This document shows, in pieces, positions 8,509 to 18,201 of a stretch of DNA of 39,386 nt. How positions within the stretch are numbered: position 1 is the stretch's first letter; each line of letters opens with the position of its first letter. The DNA is taken from NCBI RefSeq assembly GCF_006483445.1, contig NZ_PPPT01000008.1:1-39386 (forward strand), written 5' to 3'. Origin of the DNA: Bradyrhizobium guangdongense (GTDB lineage: Bacteria > Pseudomonadota > Alphaproteobacteria > Rhizobiales > Xanthobacteraceae). The position numbers and the translations under genes were made by a program. The notes under the pieces are model-generated. The model was not told the origin of the DNA. It was given only the letters and a program-made list of their open reading frames with translations, and searched no databases.

Positions 8509-10913
8509 AATTCACCCTTTCCTGGCTGAAGGATCATCTCGACACCGACGAGCCGGTTGAAAAGCTCGCCGACAAGCTCACCATGATCGGGCTCGAGGTC
8601 GAGAACATCGAGGACAAGGCGAAGGCGCTGAAGCCGTTCACCATCGCGAAGGTGATCTCCGCCGAGCAGCATCCCAACGCCGATCGGCTGCGCGTCTGCA
8701 TGGTCGACACCGGTGACGGTGGCGCGCCGGTGCAGGTCGTGTGCGGCGCGCCGAATGCGCGCACCGGGCTCGTGAGCGTGTTCTCGCCCCCGGGCACCTA
8801 CATTCCCGGCAAGGACATCACGCTCGGGGTCGGCACCATCCGCGGCGTCGAAAGCCGCGGCATGCTGTGCTCGGCGGCTGAGCTGCAGATCTCCAACGAC
8901 CATGACGGCATCATGGAATTGCCGGCGGACGCACCGATCGGCGCCGGCTATGCCGAATGGGCGGGCCTCGGCGATCCCATGTTCGAGATCAACCTGACGC
9001 CGAACCGGCAGGATTGCACCGGCGTGCACGGCATCGCGCGCGACCTCGCGGCTGCCGACATGGGCAAGTTCAAGGATCCGACCATCAAGGCCGTGAAGGG
9101 CGAATTCCCCTGCCCGGTCAAGGTGACGGTCGAGGACACCACGCTGTGTCCGGGATTCGCGCTGCGCCTCGTGCGCGGCGTGAAGAACGGGCCGTCGCCG
9201 GAATGGCTGCAGAAGCGGCTCACCGCGATCGGGCTGCGCCCGATCAACGCGCTGGTCGATATCACCAACTTCATGACCTATGACCGTGCGCGCCCGCTGC
9301 ACGTGTTCGACGCCAAGAAGGTGAAGGGCAATCTCGTCGTGCGCCGCGCACGCGAAGGCGAGAGCCTGCTTGCGCTCGACGGCCGCACCTACAACCTCGA
9401 TCCCTCGATCTGCGTCATCGCGGATGACCACGCCGTGGAGTCGCTCGCCGGCATCATGGGCGGCGAGGCCTCGGGCTGCGACGAAGGCACCACCGACGTG
9501 CTGATCGAATCGGCGCTATGGAACGAAATCAACATCGCGCAGACCGGGCGCAAGCTCGGCATCAATTCGGATGCGCGCTATCGCTTCGAGCGCGGCGTCG
9601 ATCCGGCCTTCATGGTACCCGGCCTCGAGCTTGCGACAAAGCTCGTGATTGATATGTGCGGCGGCACGCCGTCGGAAACCTTTGTCACCGGCAAGACCTT
9701 CGGCGACGACCGCATCATCGAATTCCCGATCACCGAGGTGAAGCGGCTGTCCGGCATCGACGTGCCGCTGCCGGAGATGAAGCGCATCCTCACCCATCTC
9801 GGCTTCATGATGGCGGGTCCGGGCCCGGTGGTGAAGGTCGCGGTGCCCTCCTGGCGCTCGGACGCACACGGCAAGGCCGATATCGTCGAGGAGATCGTCC
9901 GCATCTTCGGCGTCGACAAGGTGCCGGAGACGCCGTTCGAACGTGGCGACGACGCCCGCAAGCCGGTGTTAACGCCGCTGCAACTCCGTACCCGCCGCGC
10001 GCGGCGCGCGCTGGCGAGCCGCGGCATGGTCGAGGCCGTGACATGGTCGTTCATCGCAAAGCCCGCGGCCGAATTGTTCGGCGGGGGGCAGCGCGAGCTC
10101 GAAGTCGCGAACCCGATCGCGGCCGACCTCTCCGACATGCGTCCGACACTGCTGGCGGGCCTGATCGCGGCGGCGCAGGCCAATGCCGATCGCGGCTTTG
10201 GCGACGTTGCGCTGTTCGAAGTCGGGCAGGTGTTCAAGGGCGATCGTCCGCAGGATCAGTTCATGGCCGCATCAGGCGTTCGCCGCGGCTTTGCATCGTC
10301 GGAAGGCTTGGGACGGCACTGGACCGGCGCTACGGCCGCGAATGCGCTCGACGCCAAGGCTGACGCGCTCGCGGTGCTGGCTGCGGCCGGCGCGCCGATG
10401 CAGGCGCTCCAGATCGTACCGGGCGGCGCAAAGTGGATGCATCCGGGGCGTTCCGGCACGATCCAGATCGGTCCGCAGAACGTGCTCGGCTATTTTGGCG
10501 AGATGCATCCGCGCGCGCTCGAGGCGCTCGGCGCCGACGGCCCGGTGATGGCGTTCGAGGTGATCCTCGATCGCATCCCTGAAGCCAAGAAGAAGCCGAC
10601 CCGTGCAAAACCCGCGATCGAGCTGTCGGCGTTCCAGCCGGTGTCGCGCGATTTTGCCTTCATCGTCGACCGCGGCGTCAAGTCCGGCGACATCGTGCGC
10701 ACGGCGCAGAGCGTGGACAAGAAGCTGATCACCGGCGTCAACGTGTTCGACGTCTATGAAGGCAAAGGCATCGACGACGGCAAGAAGTCGATCGCAATTG
10801 CCGTGACGATCCAACCGCGCGAGAAGACGCTGACCGACCAAGAGATCGAGGCCGTGGCCGCAAAGATCGTGGCCGAGGTGACGAAGAAGACCGGCGGCAC
10901 GCTGAGAGCATGA
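8505..10913 (+). CDS. pheT: Phenylalanine-tRNA ligase beta subunit
   Basis: An 802-residue partner of PheS that binds and edits tRNA-Phe. Domains run in the usual order: EMAP/tRNA-binding domain (residues about 40-150, [11 protein letters not shown]), the B3/B4 editing region ([26 protein letters not shown]), the B5 domain, a catalytic-like core, and the C-terminal ferredoxin-fold anticodon-binding domain ([20 protein letters not shown]). It starts at GTG 8505, overlapping pheS. Its last two codons and stop (GCA TGA) lie inside a dispersed palindrome at 10906-10954, so the repeat supplies the C-terminus. Confidence 0.97.
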   Translation: MKFTLSWLKDHLDTDEPVEKLADKLTMIGLEVENIEDKAKALKPFTIAKVISAEQHPNADRLRVCMVDTGDGGAPVQVVCGAPNARTGLVSVFSPPGTYIPGKDITLGVGTIRGVESRGMLCSAAELQISNDHDGIMELPADAPIGAGYAEWAGLGDPMFEINLTPNRQDCTGVHGIARDLAAADMGKFKDPTIKAVKGEFPCPVKVTVEDTTLCPGFALRLVRGVKNGPSPEWLQKRLTAIGLRPINALVDITNFMTYDRARPLHVFDAKKVKGNLVVRRAREGESLLALDGRTYNLDPSICVIADDHAVESLAGIMGGEASGCDEGTTDVLIESALWNEINIAQTGRKLGINSDARYRFERGVDPAFMVPGLELATKLVIDMCGGTPSETFVTGKTFGDDRIIEFPITEVKRLSGIDVPLPEMKRILTHLGFMMAGPGPVVKVAVPSWRSDAHGKADIVEEIVRIFGVDKVPETPFERGDDARKPVLTPLQLRTRRARRALASRGMVEAVTWSFIAKPAAELFGGGQRELEVANPIAADLSDMRPTLLAGLIAAAQANADRGFGDVALFEVGQVFKGDRPQDQFMAASGVRRGFASSEGLGRHWTGATAANALDAKADALAVLAAAGAPMQALQIVPGGAKWMHPGRSGTIQIGPQNVLGYFGEMHPRALEALGADGPVMAFEVILDRIPEAKKKPTRAKPAIELSAFQPVSRDFAFIVDRGVKSGDIVRTAQSVDKKLITGVNVFDVYEGKGIDDGKKSIAIAVTIQPREKTLTDQEIEAVAAKIVAEVTKKTGGTLRA

Positions 10914-10954
10914 TGCCGAAAAGTGTGAAGCGGTTTTCGAACAACATCATGCTC
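10906..10954. repeat. Rhizobiales-type palindrome overlapping pheT stop
   Basis: GAGCATGATG at 10906-10915 is the perfect reverse complement of CATCATGCTC at 10945-10954, and an inner CGAAAA/TTTTCG pair lengthens the stem. This GCATGATnCCGAAAAGTG type of element is widespread between genes of Rhizobiales. The left arm includes the last codons of pheT. Confidence 0.85.
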
Positions 10955-10968
10955 CAAAGACATAGAGC

Positions 10969-11739
10969 ATGAGTCTGGCGGATTTCCTCCCAAAGGACGT
11001 CAGCCTCACCATTGCGATGGCGATCTGCACCATCGCCTTCGTCTCGGGTACCGCGCGCGGCTTTTCCGGCTTTGGCTCGGCGCTGATCTTCATGCCCTTG
11101 GCGAGCAGCGTCGCGGCGCCGCGTCTCGTGGCCGCGCTGCTCCTCGTCATCGATTTTGTCGCAGCAGCGCCGCTGCTCCCCGACGCATGGCGAAAGGCTG
11201 ACCGCAAGGCCACCGCCGTGATCGTGCTGGGGGCACTGATCGGCGTGCCCATCGGCACTTATTTCCTGAGCGTGCTCGATCCCGTCACGACTCGCTGGAT
11301 CATTTCGTGTTTCGTCGCGGCGTTGCTGGCGCTGTTGCTGTCAGGCTGGCGCTATCGCGGCAAGGATCATGCATGGCTGTCGGTCGGCATCGGCGGCCTC
11401 TCCGGCTTCTGCAGCGGGCTGGCCCAGACCGGCGGCCCGCCGATCGTCGGCTACTGGCTCGGCCGCCCCATCGCAACGACGGTGGCGCGCGCCAACATCT
11501 TGCTGTTCTTCGGCGCGTCGGACTTCTTCTCCATGGTCAGCTACGCGACCACTGGCCTCATCACGCGCGACTCATTGCTCCTGTCGATTGTCGTCGGCCC
11601 GGTCTATGCGGCAGGCGTCGCCTTCGGCGCCTCGCTGTTCGGTCGCGCCAGCGAAGCGGTGTTTCGCAACATCTGCTACGGGTTGATTGCGTTGGCAGTG
11701 ATCTTCGGACTTCCGGCGCTGGACGGGATTTTGCGTTAA
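10969..11739 (+). CDS. TauE/SafE-family membrane permease (first copy)
   Basis: A 256-residue protein with about eight hydrophobic helices. It has the two-repeat layout of the TauE/SafE (DUF81) family: GTARGFSGFGSALIFMPL in the first repeat and GGLSGFCSGLAQTGGPPIVGYWL in the second. Family members export sulfite, sulfoacetate or other small organosulfur anions, or take up related acids; the substrate here is unknown. It starts at the ATG at 10969, 15 bases after the pheT-overlapping repeat. It converges on the amine oxidase gene with a hairpin between. It is only distantly similar to the second family member at 21888-22748, so the pair is not a recent duplication. Confidence 0.85.
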   Translation: MSLADFLPKDVSLTIAMAICTIAFVSGTARGFSGFGSALIFMPLASSVAAPRLVAALLLVIDFVAAAPLLPDAWRKADRKATAVIVLGALIGVPIGTYFLSVLDPVTTRWIISCFVAALLALLLSGWRYRGKDHAWLSVGIGGLSGFCSGLAQTGGPPIVGYWLGRPIATTVARANILLFFGASDFFSMVSYATTGLITRDSLLLSIVVGPVYAAGVAFGASLFGRASEAVFRNICYGLIALAVIFGLPALDGILR

Positions 11740-11748
11740 TCCATCCGC

Positions 11749-11776
11749 CGTCGTCCTGGCGAAAGCCAGGACGACG
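11749..11776. terminator. Perfect hairpin between convergent genes
   Basis: CGTCGTCCTGGC, GAAA tetraloop, GCCAGGACGACG: a perfect 12-bp stem between the convergent permease and amine oxidase genes. There is no T-run. It is also a known type of dispersed palindrome in these genomes, so it may serve as a bidirectional stop, a repeat, or both. Confidence 0.6.
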
Positions 11777-11802
11777 ACTGAATGTGTGTCGCCCAAATCC
11801 CC

Positions 11803-13197
11803 CTATATCCGCGGCTGCGTCTGCCGGCGCCGCTTGGTCGACTGCGTCGGCAAATCCGCGGGCTCGTCCTTTAGCGCACCGATGCGGCGCAGCGCAGCTT
11901 CCGCGGCGCGCTCGCCGCTCTCCCAGGCACCGTCGACCGTGCCCCACAGCGTCTCGTGCGTTGCTTCGCCAGCGAGATACAGGCAGCCGATCGGCTCGGT
12001 TAGGATTTTTCGCGAGAGCTGTCCGCCCGGGGCTGAGGCCGACATCGCGCCCATGACGAAGGGCGATGCGTTCCAGCGTGTCGCGGCTATCTTCTTGATC
12101 CCTGCGGTCGCTTCGCTGCCGAATAGCTTTGTCAGCCATTCCTTCGCGAACGCCGCCATGGCCTGCTCGCCCTGCGCGGAGAGATCGCGGCCGAAGGAGC
12201 CGCCGACATCGATCGAGCACAGCGAGGAGCCGCCGATATTGGCGTAGAGCAGTGCCGTGCGGGTCGAGTTGCTCTGCTCGATGAGGATGTCGTCGCGCGC
12301 GAGCCCGAGCGGATTGCCGGGCAGTTGCAGCACGATGTGATCGTAGCTGCCGAGCCCGAGTTTCGACGCCGCATCCAGCGTCCGCTTCGGGATGTCGGGC
12401 GCGAACTTGATCGCACCCGACATCAGCACATTGGTCGAGACCGTGATGATGGCGGTGCGCGCCGCGATCTTGCCGGCCGGCGTCTCGACGCTGACGTCGC
12501 GATTGCTCCAGACGATGCGGCTTGCCGGCGTCGACAACGCGACCGGCGCCTGCTCGCCGAGCTTCGTGATCAGAGTGCCCAGGCCCTGTCGGCAGGCGAT
12601 CGCCGAATTGCGGTCCTGCGCGCGTGCCTTGTCGATGGCCGAAAATTCCTTCAGATCCTTGCCGGCAAAGCTTGCGCCGAGCACGAACTCGGCCGTGCCG
12701 GCCCAATCCCCGAGATCTTTTGGCAGCGCGGACGCAGCTGATACGTCGAGCTTGCCGCGCGCGGCTTCATCGATGCCGCGATTGGCACGCACCAGCGCGG
12801 CCAGAAACTCCTCGGTCTCGCTGGGGCGTGCATTGCGGCGGCCGATCCGCATCTTCTGCCCGCTCGGCGCCGGCAACACGTCGAGCCCGACGCCGCGCGC
12901 CAGCTTGATCATCGGATTGGTCTCTGGATTGTGCATCCAGCGCGCGCCGCGATCAAATGCCACATCGAAAGTACTGGTATCGGTGATGCAGCGTCCACCG
13001 ATCTGCGCGGCAGCCTCGACCACCACGACCTTGCGGTTCGCCGCCATCACACGCCGCGCTGCAGCGATGCCGGCGGCACCGGCCCCGATCACGACAACGT
13101 CAACCTCGCGCGGCAAGGGCGCAGCTGCAGCGCCCCAAATCGGCGCTGCGGCAAAAGCCGCTGACGCAGATAGGAAGCTGCGGCGCGTGATTGTCAT
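11803..13197 (-). CDS. Tat-exported flavin-dependent amine oxidase
   Basis: A 464-residue FAD enzyme of the monoamine oxidase family, which oxidises amines with release of ammonia and hydrogen peroxide. The N-terminus is a twin-arginine signal (MTITRRSFLSASAAF, cut near AAAAP), so it should be folded with FAD and exported to the periplasm. The dinucleotide-binding motif VVIGAGAAGIAAARR is at about residues 35-49, followed by EAAAQIGGRC. The C-terminal FAD contact GCLYLAGEATHETLWGTVDG is typical of amine oxidases. I chose the ATG at 13197 because it begins the Tat signal; an in-frame start at 13287 adds unrelated residues. The substrate is unknown. It is divergent from the YiiX-like gene. Confidence 0.88.
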   Translation of the reverse strand: MTITRRSFLSASAAFAAAPIWGAAAAPLPREVDVVVIGAGAAGIAAARRVMAANRKVVVVEAAAQIGGRCITDTSTFDVAFDRGARWMHNPETNPMIKLARGVGLDVLPAPSGQKMRIGRRNARPSETEEFLAALVRANRGIDEAARGKLDVSAASALPKDLGDWAGTAEFVLGASFAGKDLKEFSAIDKARAQDRNSAIACRQGLGTLITKLGEQAPVALSTPASRIVWSNRDVSVETPAGKIAARTAIITVSTNVLMSGAIKFAPDIPKRTLDAASKLGLGSYDHIVLQLPGNPLGLARDDILIEQSNSTRTALLYANIGGSSLCSIDVGGSFGRDLSAQGEQAMAAFAKEWLTKLFGSEATAGIKKIAATRWNASPFVMGAMSASAPGGQLSRKILTEPIGCLYLAGEATHETLWGTVDGAWESGERAAEAALRRIGALKDEPADLPTQSTKRRRQTQPRI

Positions 13198-13392
13198 GTC
13201 ATGGTTTCCGGGGACTTGAAACGAACGGGAACAGCTAGCGAACCTTGCCGCATCTGATGCAACACGGCAACCATCATGGTGAATCAATCATGCTTGACCC
13301 GAACAAGCGATGAACCAAATTGCAACGCGTTTCGACCATGATAGAGAAGGGAAAAAAGCAGCCGGAAAAGGCTGTGGGGGGAGTTCGGTGCT

Positions 13393-14367
13393 ATGGGGAC
13401 GGTCCTAGATTCAGTCGGCAAGCTGATTGCCCACTACCTCTCGAAGGAGGTACCGGGCTATGAGCCGTTCACGCCCAGCGATCCGGAACATCTGCGCGGC
13501 GTGATCCAGCCCGGCGACGTGCTGCTGGTCGAGGGTAACAACCGCATCTCCGGCATCATCAAATATCTGACGCAGTCCACCTGGTCGCATGCTGCACTCT
13601 ATGTCGGGCCGGTCGAGGGCGCGGAAGAGCCCGACGGCGAACCGCATGTCCTGATCGAGGCCAATATCGGCGAAGGCGTCACCTCGGCGCCGCTGTCGAA
13701 ATATTTCCCGTATCACACCCGCCTCTGCCGCCCCGTCGGCCTGTCCTATGAGGACCGTCACACGGTCTGCCGCTACGCCATCAACCGCATCGGCTTCGGC
13801 TACGACACCAAGAACATCCTGGACCTGATGCGCTTCCTGTTCCCGCTACCGGTGCCGCAACGCTGGCGGCGCCGGATGATCGCGCTCGGCTCCGGCGATC
13901 CCACAAAAATCATCTGTTCGGCGCTGATCGCGCAGGCCTTCGATGCCGTGCGCTATCCGATCCTGCCCAAGATCACCAAGGCCGGCTCACGGCGCGCCCG
14001 CAAAGAAATCCTGCACATCCGCGATTCCTCGCTCTACATGCCCCGCGACTTCGACATCTCGCCCTATTTCGAAGTCGTCAAACCCACCATCGTGCACGGC
14101 TTCGACTACACATCGCTGCACTGGGCCGACAAGCAAAAGCCGCTCGAGGAGGTAGCGGGCTCGTTCGGTGTGTTTCCAGAAGCGATCGGTTCGCCGCCGC
14201 TTGTTCCTGAAGCGGCTGACGAAGAGGCGGAAATTCCGACTGCGGAAGTGAGCCGCAGCGACGAAGCGCCTGGCGAAGCAGCCATGGTCAAGCGCGCTCC
14301 GCTGCTGAAGCGGCTTGCGGCATATCGTCCCCGTCGTCGCGGCCGGGCACGCGAGTTCGCGGCCTAG
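13393..14367 (+). CDS. YiiX-type permuted NlpC/P60 (papain-like) protein
   Basis: A 324-residue protein with the circularly permuted papain-like fold of the YiiX/YebB group. The conserved GDVLLVEG strand is at residues 41-48, the catalytic-type His is in STWSHAALYVG (H66), and the catalytic-type Cys is in KIICSALIAQAF (C175), in the His-before-Cys order expected of the permuted fold. Members cleave amide or thioester bonds; the substrate is unknown. After about residue 235 the sequence becomes acidic and low in complexity (AADEEAEIPTAEVS), then ends in a basic tail (RPRRRGRAREF). There is no signal peptide. GGGGAG lies upstream of the ATG at 13393. It is often annotated only as lipo-like protein in this group. 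Confidence 0.8.
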   Translation: MGTVLDSVGKLIAHYLSKEVPGYEPFTPSDPEHLRGVIQPGDVLLVEGNNRISGIIKYLTQSTWSHAALYVGPVEGAEEPDGEPHVLIEANIGEGVTSAPLSKYFPYHTRLCRPVGLSYEDRHTVCRYAINRIGFGYDTKNILDLMRFLFPLPVPQRWRRRMIALGSGDPTKIICSALIAQAFDAVRYPILPKITKAGSRRARKEILHIRDSSLYMPRDFDISPYFEVVKPTIVHGFDYTSLHWADKQKPLEEVAGSFGVFPEAIGSPPLVPEAADEEAEIPTAEVSRSDEAPGEAAMVKRAPLLKRLAAYRPRRRGRAREFAA

Positions 14368-14461
14368 ACGCCAATCTCCTACCAAGCACTGCCTGCTCCA
14401 GAGCATTGCCTGCGTCGCACCCCGGTGCAACACTCCCTGCAAAACAACAGGGAGGCGCATC

Positions 14462-15268
14462 ATGTCCGAAGCCGATACCGTGCTGATCGAGCGCGACGGT
14501 CCGGTCACCATCATCTCCATCAATCGTCCGCATTGCCGGAACGCCGTTGACGGCGCGACGGCGCGCAGGCTGTACGACGCTTTTCTTGCCTTCGACGCCG
14601 ACAATGACGCATCGGTCGCAGTGTTCACCGGCACCAACGGACATTTTTGTGCCGGCGCGGATCTCAAAGCGGTGGCCAAGGGCGATCGCGAAAAGATGCG
14701 CGAGATCGGTGGGCACAACACCATCGCGCCGATGGGCCCGAGCCGGCTTCGGCTATCCAAGCCGGTGATCGCCGCGGTCGAAGGCTATGCGGTCGCCGGC
14801 GGCATGGAGCTTGCGCTATTCGCCGACATGCGCGTGGTCGCGGAAGACGCCACCTTCGGCATCTTCTGCCGCCGTTTTGGCGTGCCGCTGATCGACCTCG
14901 GCACCATCCGCCTGCCGCGCCTGATCGGCCATTCGCAAGCGATGGATCTGATTCTCACGGGACGCCCGGTCGGCGGCTCGGAGGCGCTGCGCATGGGGCT
15001 CGCCAATCGCTTGGTGCCGAAGGGCGACGCACGCGCCGCCGCGATTCAGCTCGCAAACGAGATCGCGCGCTTCCCGCAGACCTGCCTGCGCGCCGACCGG
15101 CTGTCGGCGCTGAGGCAATGGGACCTTGTCGAGGAGGACGCCATCGCCAATGAGATGCGCGGCGGCCTCAACGTGATCGGCTCAGGCGAAACGCTCGCTG
15201 GCGCGACGCGCTTTGCCTCCGGCGTGGGACGGCACGGCACGTTCGGCAGCGACGAGCGGAGGGATTGA
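14462..15268 (+). CDS. Enoyl-CoA hydratase/isomerase family (crotonase)
   Basis: A 268-residue crotonase-fold protein. The first oxyanion-hole segment GHFCAGADLKAVA is at about residues 58-71 and the second, VAGGMELALFADMRVVAEDATFG, at about 113-135. The acid that activates water in true hydratases sits in the second loop; the visible sequence there is FCRRFGVPLIDLGTIRLPRLIG. The usual GGT of the loop is replaced by DLGT, with acidic D present. It therefore could be a hydratase or an isomerase; the substrate is unknown. The start ATG at 14462 has a strong GGGAGG upstream. It converges with the BacA-like transporter gene, whose stop is 21 bases away. Confidence 0.88.
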   Translation: MSEADTVLIERDGPVTIISINRPHCRNAVDGATARRLYDAFLAFDADNDASVAVFTGTNGHFCAGADLKAVAKGDREKMREIGGHNTIAPMGPSRLRLSKPVIAAVEGYAVAGGMELALFADMRVVAEDATFGIFCRRFGVPLIDLGTIRLPRLIGHSQAMDLILTGRPVGGSEALRMGLANRLVPKGDARAAAIQLANEIARFPQTCLRADRLSALRQWDLVEEDAIANEMRGGLNVIGSGETLAGATRFASGVGRHGTFGSDERRD

Positions 15269-15289
15269 CGACTGCGGCGCGGCGCAGGG

Positions 15290-16408
15290 TCAGTTCATGG
15301 CGGGGTTTGCGGCTGAATTCTGGGCTGGATCAAGGTGATCGACCTGGTCCAGCGCAAGCAGCAGCGACGCAACGCGGTTCGCAGATGACGCCCATTCGGC
15401 CAAGCCGGCGTAGTTGTCCGTGAACCAGTTGAAAGCGGACTGCACGACGACGAATGCAGCAGCCGCCTGCACCACCTCCCCAAGCGTCATCTCATTGGCG
15501 AGATATTTGGGGGTACAGAGCAGCAGGCCGATCACCGGGGTGATCAGAACGCTCGAATAGGTCACCACCGTCATTCGCATCAACTGCCACATATAGATGC
15601 GCCAGATGGAGATCACCGCCTTCAGGGCCGACCCGATCACGTGGGGCGCATCCTTCGTATCGTCGGTGGCCAGCAATCCCTCACCGCTCTCGCGCAAATG
15701 CGTTCCGATCGACCGCAACTCGGCTTCCATGCGCTTGTTTTCCTCGATGACACGCGTCACGTGGCGGGCGATCAGGAGGATGGCGGAGGCCAGCAGTGCC
15801 GAATAGACGATCACCGCAATGACGAGGTAGCCGGGGATCTTCAGGACGACGCCGCTGACATCGACGACAAGACCACCGCCCACCGTCCAGAGAATTCCGA
15901 TGAATGTCACGGCATTGAGCAGCGACGTGACCAGGCCGACCACGAGATCAATCGGCCGATCGGTCGCGATCTTGGCGTCTTCGGCGATGCGATATTCGGG
16001 CGTATCATAATCGCCGACCACGGCCTTGAGCCGGACATAGCGATCGTTGCCCAGCCAATAGCCGTAGAGATGAGCACTCAACCACGCGCGCCAGCTGCGC
16101 TGCATGGTCATGCGGCCCCAGACCGAGAAAACCATCAGCGCGAGACTGGCCGCAGCCAGTGGCAAAAACCGCATGGCTTGCCGCCACAGCTCGGCGCTGT
16201 CCCGACGCCCGATCGCATCGAAGAAGTCGCGATTCCAGAAGTTCAGCCCGTATTGCGTCAGCAATTGCAGGAGCACGGTCGCGAGCAGCAGGACCACGAG
16301 CAGCCACGCCCGCCACGCCGACGGCCCTTTCCAGAATCCTGATGCGCTCTGCCAGAAGCGGGCGAGAAGCCGTCTCTCGTCTGGGGCAAGGCGGGGCTTG
16401 GTCAGCAT
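15290..16408 (-). CDS. BacA/SbmA-like transporter half, without ATPase domain
   Basis: A 372-residue membrane protein of the SbmA/BacA transmembrane family. Helices begin at about residue 32 (WLLVVLLLATVLLQLLTQYGLNFWNRDFFDAI), and the cytoplasmic loops show SWRAWLSAHLYGYWLGNDRY and NPEYRIAED-type YDTPEYRIAEDAKIATDRP. It aligns along its whole length with the membrane part of the transporter at 29067-31034 (for example QYGLNFWNRDFF against QYGINVWNRAIF) and stops just where that protein's ATPase begins. SbmA and BacA themselves lack an ATPase and are proton-driven importers of peptides, so this may be a working transporter and not a fragment. The ATG at 16408 is my start; GTG at 16447 is possible. 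A FixK2-type box lies upstream. Confidence 0.85.
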   Translation of the reverse strand: MLTKPRLAPDERRLLARFWQSASGFWKGPSAWRAWLLVVLLLATVLLQLLTQYGLNFWNRDFFDAIGRRDSAELWRQAMRFLPLAAASLALMVFSVWGRMTMQRSWRAWLSAHLYGYWLGNDRYVRLKAVVGDYDTPEYRIAEDAKIATDRPIDLVVGLVTSLLNAVTFIGILWTVGGGLVVDVSGVVLKIPGYLVIAVIVYSALLASAILLIARHVTRVIEENKRMEAELRSIGTHLRESGEGLLATDDTKDAPHVIGSALKAVISIWRIYMWQLMRMTVVTYSSVLITPVIGLLLCTPKYLANEMTLGEVVQAAAAFVVVQSAFNWFTDNYAGLAEWASSANRVASLLLALDQVDHLDPAQNSAANPAMN

Positions 16409-16500
16409 GTCGAATTCGGTCGGCCACGCGATGATACCGGGCGCCACGCCCGGCCGAATAAGCGTATCGCGTAACCTATGGGCCCGGGGACGACCCCGGA

Positions 16501-16514
16501 TTGACCTGAGTCAA
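16501..16514. promoter_or_regulatory. FixK2/FNR-type box upstream of BacA-like gene
   Basis: TTGACCTGAGTCAA is a perfect palindrome (six-base arms with the flanking A/T) that fits the FixK2 consensus TTG(A/C)-N6-(T/G)CAA. It lies 93 bases before the ATG at 16408 of the BacA-like gene, or 54 before the alternative GTG. At the usual -40.5 position, transcription would begin near 16467, and a weak TAGGTT sits at 16473-16478. No other gene starts nearby. Confidence 0.5.
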
Positions 16515-16588
16515 TCCGACGGTCGCTCATCGCGGCGAGCCATGCTGGCAGATCGCAAGGATCGGCGGAGCCTCGCCGGGAGGGCGGC

Positions 16589-18079
16589 CTACACCCCCGC
16601 CATCATCACGTATTTGATCTCGACATACTCTTCCATGCCGTGATGCGAGCCCTCGCGGCCGAGTCCGGATTCTTTCACGCCGCCGAACGGCGCGACCTCG
16701 GTCGTGATCAGGCCGGTGTTGACGCCGACCATGCCCGACTCCAGCGCCTCGGCCACGCGCCAGACGCGGCCGAGATCGCGGGAATAGAAATAGGAGGCAA
16801 GACCGAACGGCGAGGCGTTGCACATCGAAATCACCTCGGCCTCGTCCTTGAAGCGGAACACCGGCGCGAGCGGGCCGAAGGTTTCCTCATGCGCGACGAG
16901 CGCGTCCGGCCTGACATTGGCAAGCACAGTCGGCTCGAAGAAACTGCCGCCGAGTGCATGGCGCTTGCCGCCAGTGACGATTTTTGCACCGCCCTTCACG
17001 GCGTCAGCAATGTGCTTCTCGACCTTGTCGATGGCTTCCATGTTGATGAGGGGGCCCTGCACCACACCGGCTTCGGTGCCGTCGCCGATCTTCATCGCCG
17101 CGACCTTCTTCGAGAGCTTCTCCACGAACTCGTCGTAGATCTTGTCCTGGGCGTAGATGCGGTTGGCGCAGACGCAGGTCTGGCCCATGTTGCGATATTT
17201 CGAGACGATGGCGCCTTCGACCGCGGCGTCGATATCGGCGTCGTCGAACACCACGAAGGGCGCATTGCCGCCGAGCTCGAGCCCGAGCTTCTTCACACCG
17301 ACAGCCGCCTGCTGATAGAGGATCTTGCCCACTTCGGTGGAGCCGGTGAAACCGACGAAGCGGACGGCGGGATGCTCGCACAGCACCTTGCCGATCGCCG
17401 ACGAATTGCCGGTGAGGATGTTGAACACGCCCTTGGGCACGCCGGCCTTCTCCGCCAGCGCGACCAGCGCGAGCGCGGTCAGCGGCGTTTCATTGGCCGG
17501 CTTAAGCACCACCGTGCAGCCGGCGGCGAGCGCCGGCGAGACCTTGCGGGTGATCATCGAGCAGGGAAAGTTCCACGGCGTGATGGCACCGCAGACGCCG
17601 ATCGGCTGCTTGATCGCAAGCAGGCGCGCGTCGGGACGCTGGGTCGGAATGGTCTCGCCATAGACGCGGCGGGCTTCTTCCGCGAAGAACTCGACATAGG
17701 CGCCGCCGATATCGACTTCGCCGAGCGCTTCGGCAAGCGGCTTGCCCTGCTCGGAGGTGAGGATCAGTGCCAAATCCTCGCGATTGGCGGCGATCAGCTC
17801 GAACCATTTGCGCAAGATGTTGGAGCGCTGCTTGGCGGTGAGCTTTGCCCAAGCCGGGAAAGCGCGCTCGGCGGCTTCGACCGCCTGCGTCGTCTCGGCC
17901 GTGCTCATGACCGGAATTTTCGCGAGCTCCACGCCATTCACCGGATTGGTCACCGGCCGCGACGGCGTGCCGACCCAGGCACCGTCGATATAGCAGGCCT
18001 CGCGCAACAGCGACGGGTCCTTGAGACGGTCGCGAAAGGAGGCCGATTGTGCAGCGCGTGCAGCGGCGGTCGGGGTCAT
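16589..18079 (-). CDS. gabD: NAD(P)-dependent succinate-semialdehyde dehydrogenase
   Basis: A 496-residue aldehyde dehydrogenase that oxidises succinate semialdehyde to succinate, ending the GABA shunt and feeding succinate dehydrogenase. Signatures include the cofactor loop FTGSTEVGK, the Glu motif LELGGNAPFVVFDDADID, and the catalytic Cys in NMGQTCVCANRIY at residue 302. The C-terminus PFGGVKESGLGREGSHHGMEEYVEIKYV is typical of GabD-type enzymes, as is KQPIGVCGAITPWNFP. The start ATG at 18079 has AGGGAGTG upstream; the in-frame start at 18148 is less likely. Related semialdehydes could also be substrates. It follows the small gene at 18202-18522 on the same strand. Confidence 0.9.
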   Translation of the reverse strand: MTPTAAARAAQSASFRDRLKDPSLLREACYIDGAWVGTPSRPVTNPVNGVELAKIPVMSTAETTQAVEAAERAFPAWAKLTAKQRSNILRKWFELIAANREDLALILTSEQGKPLAEALGEVDIGGAYVEFFAEEARRVYGETIPTQRPDARLLAIKQPIGVCGAITPWNFPCSMITRKVSPALAAGCTVVLKPANETPLTALALVALAEKAGVPKGVFNILTGNSSAIGKVLCEHPAVRFVGFTGSTEVGKILYQQAAVGVKKLGLELGGNAPFVVFDDADIDAAVEGAIVSKYRNMGQTCVCANRIYAQDKIYDEFVEKLSKKVAAMKIGDGTEAGVVQGPLINMEAIDKVEKHIADAVKGGAKIVTGGKRHALGGSFFEPTVLANVRPDALVAHEETFGPLAPVFRFKDEAEVISMCNASPFGLASYFYSRDLGRVWRVAEALESGMVGVNTGLITTEVAPFGGVKESGLGREGSHHGMEEYVEIKYVMMAGV

Positions 18080-18201
18080 GGCGTCACTCCCTGAGCTCTT
18101 CGGATGGGCTGGATGTCGGGCAAGAGTATAGGCGCAACCAGCGCCCAATGCACCGCTCGCAACGCACGGCAGCTTCGAGGAATTCTGGGGGTCGGCGTAG
18201 G

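Noticed and set aside
16640..18094. A 484-residue forward reading frame over gabD
   Set aside because: It is rich in Arg, His, Asp and Gly, as in all shadows of high-GC genes. The reverse frame is a full aldehyde dehydrogenase with catalytic Cys and Glu motifs.
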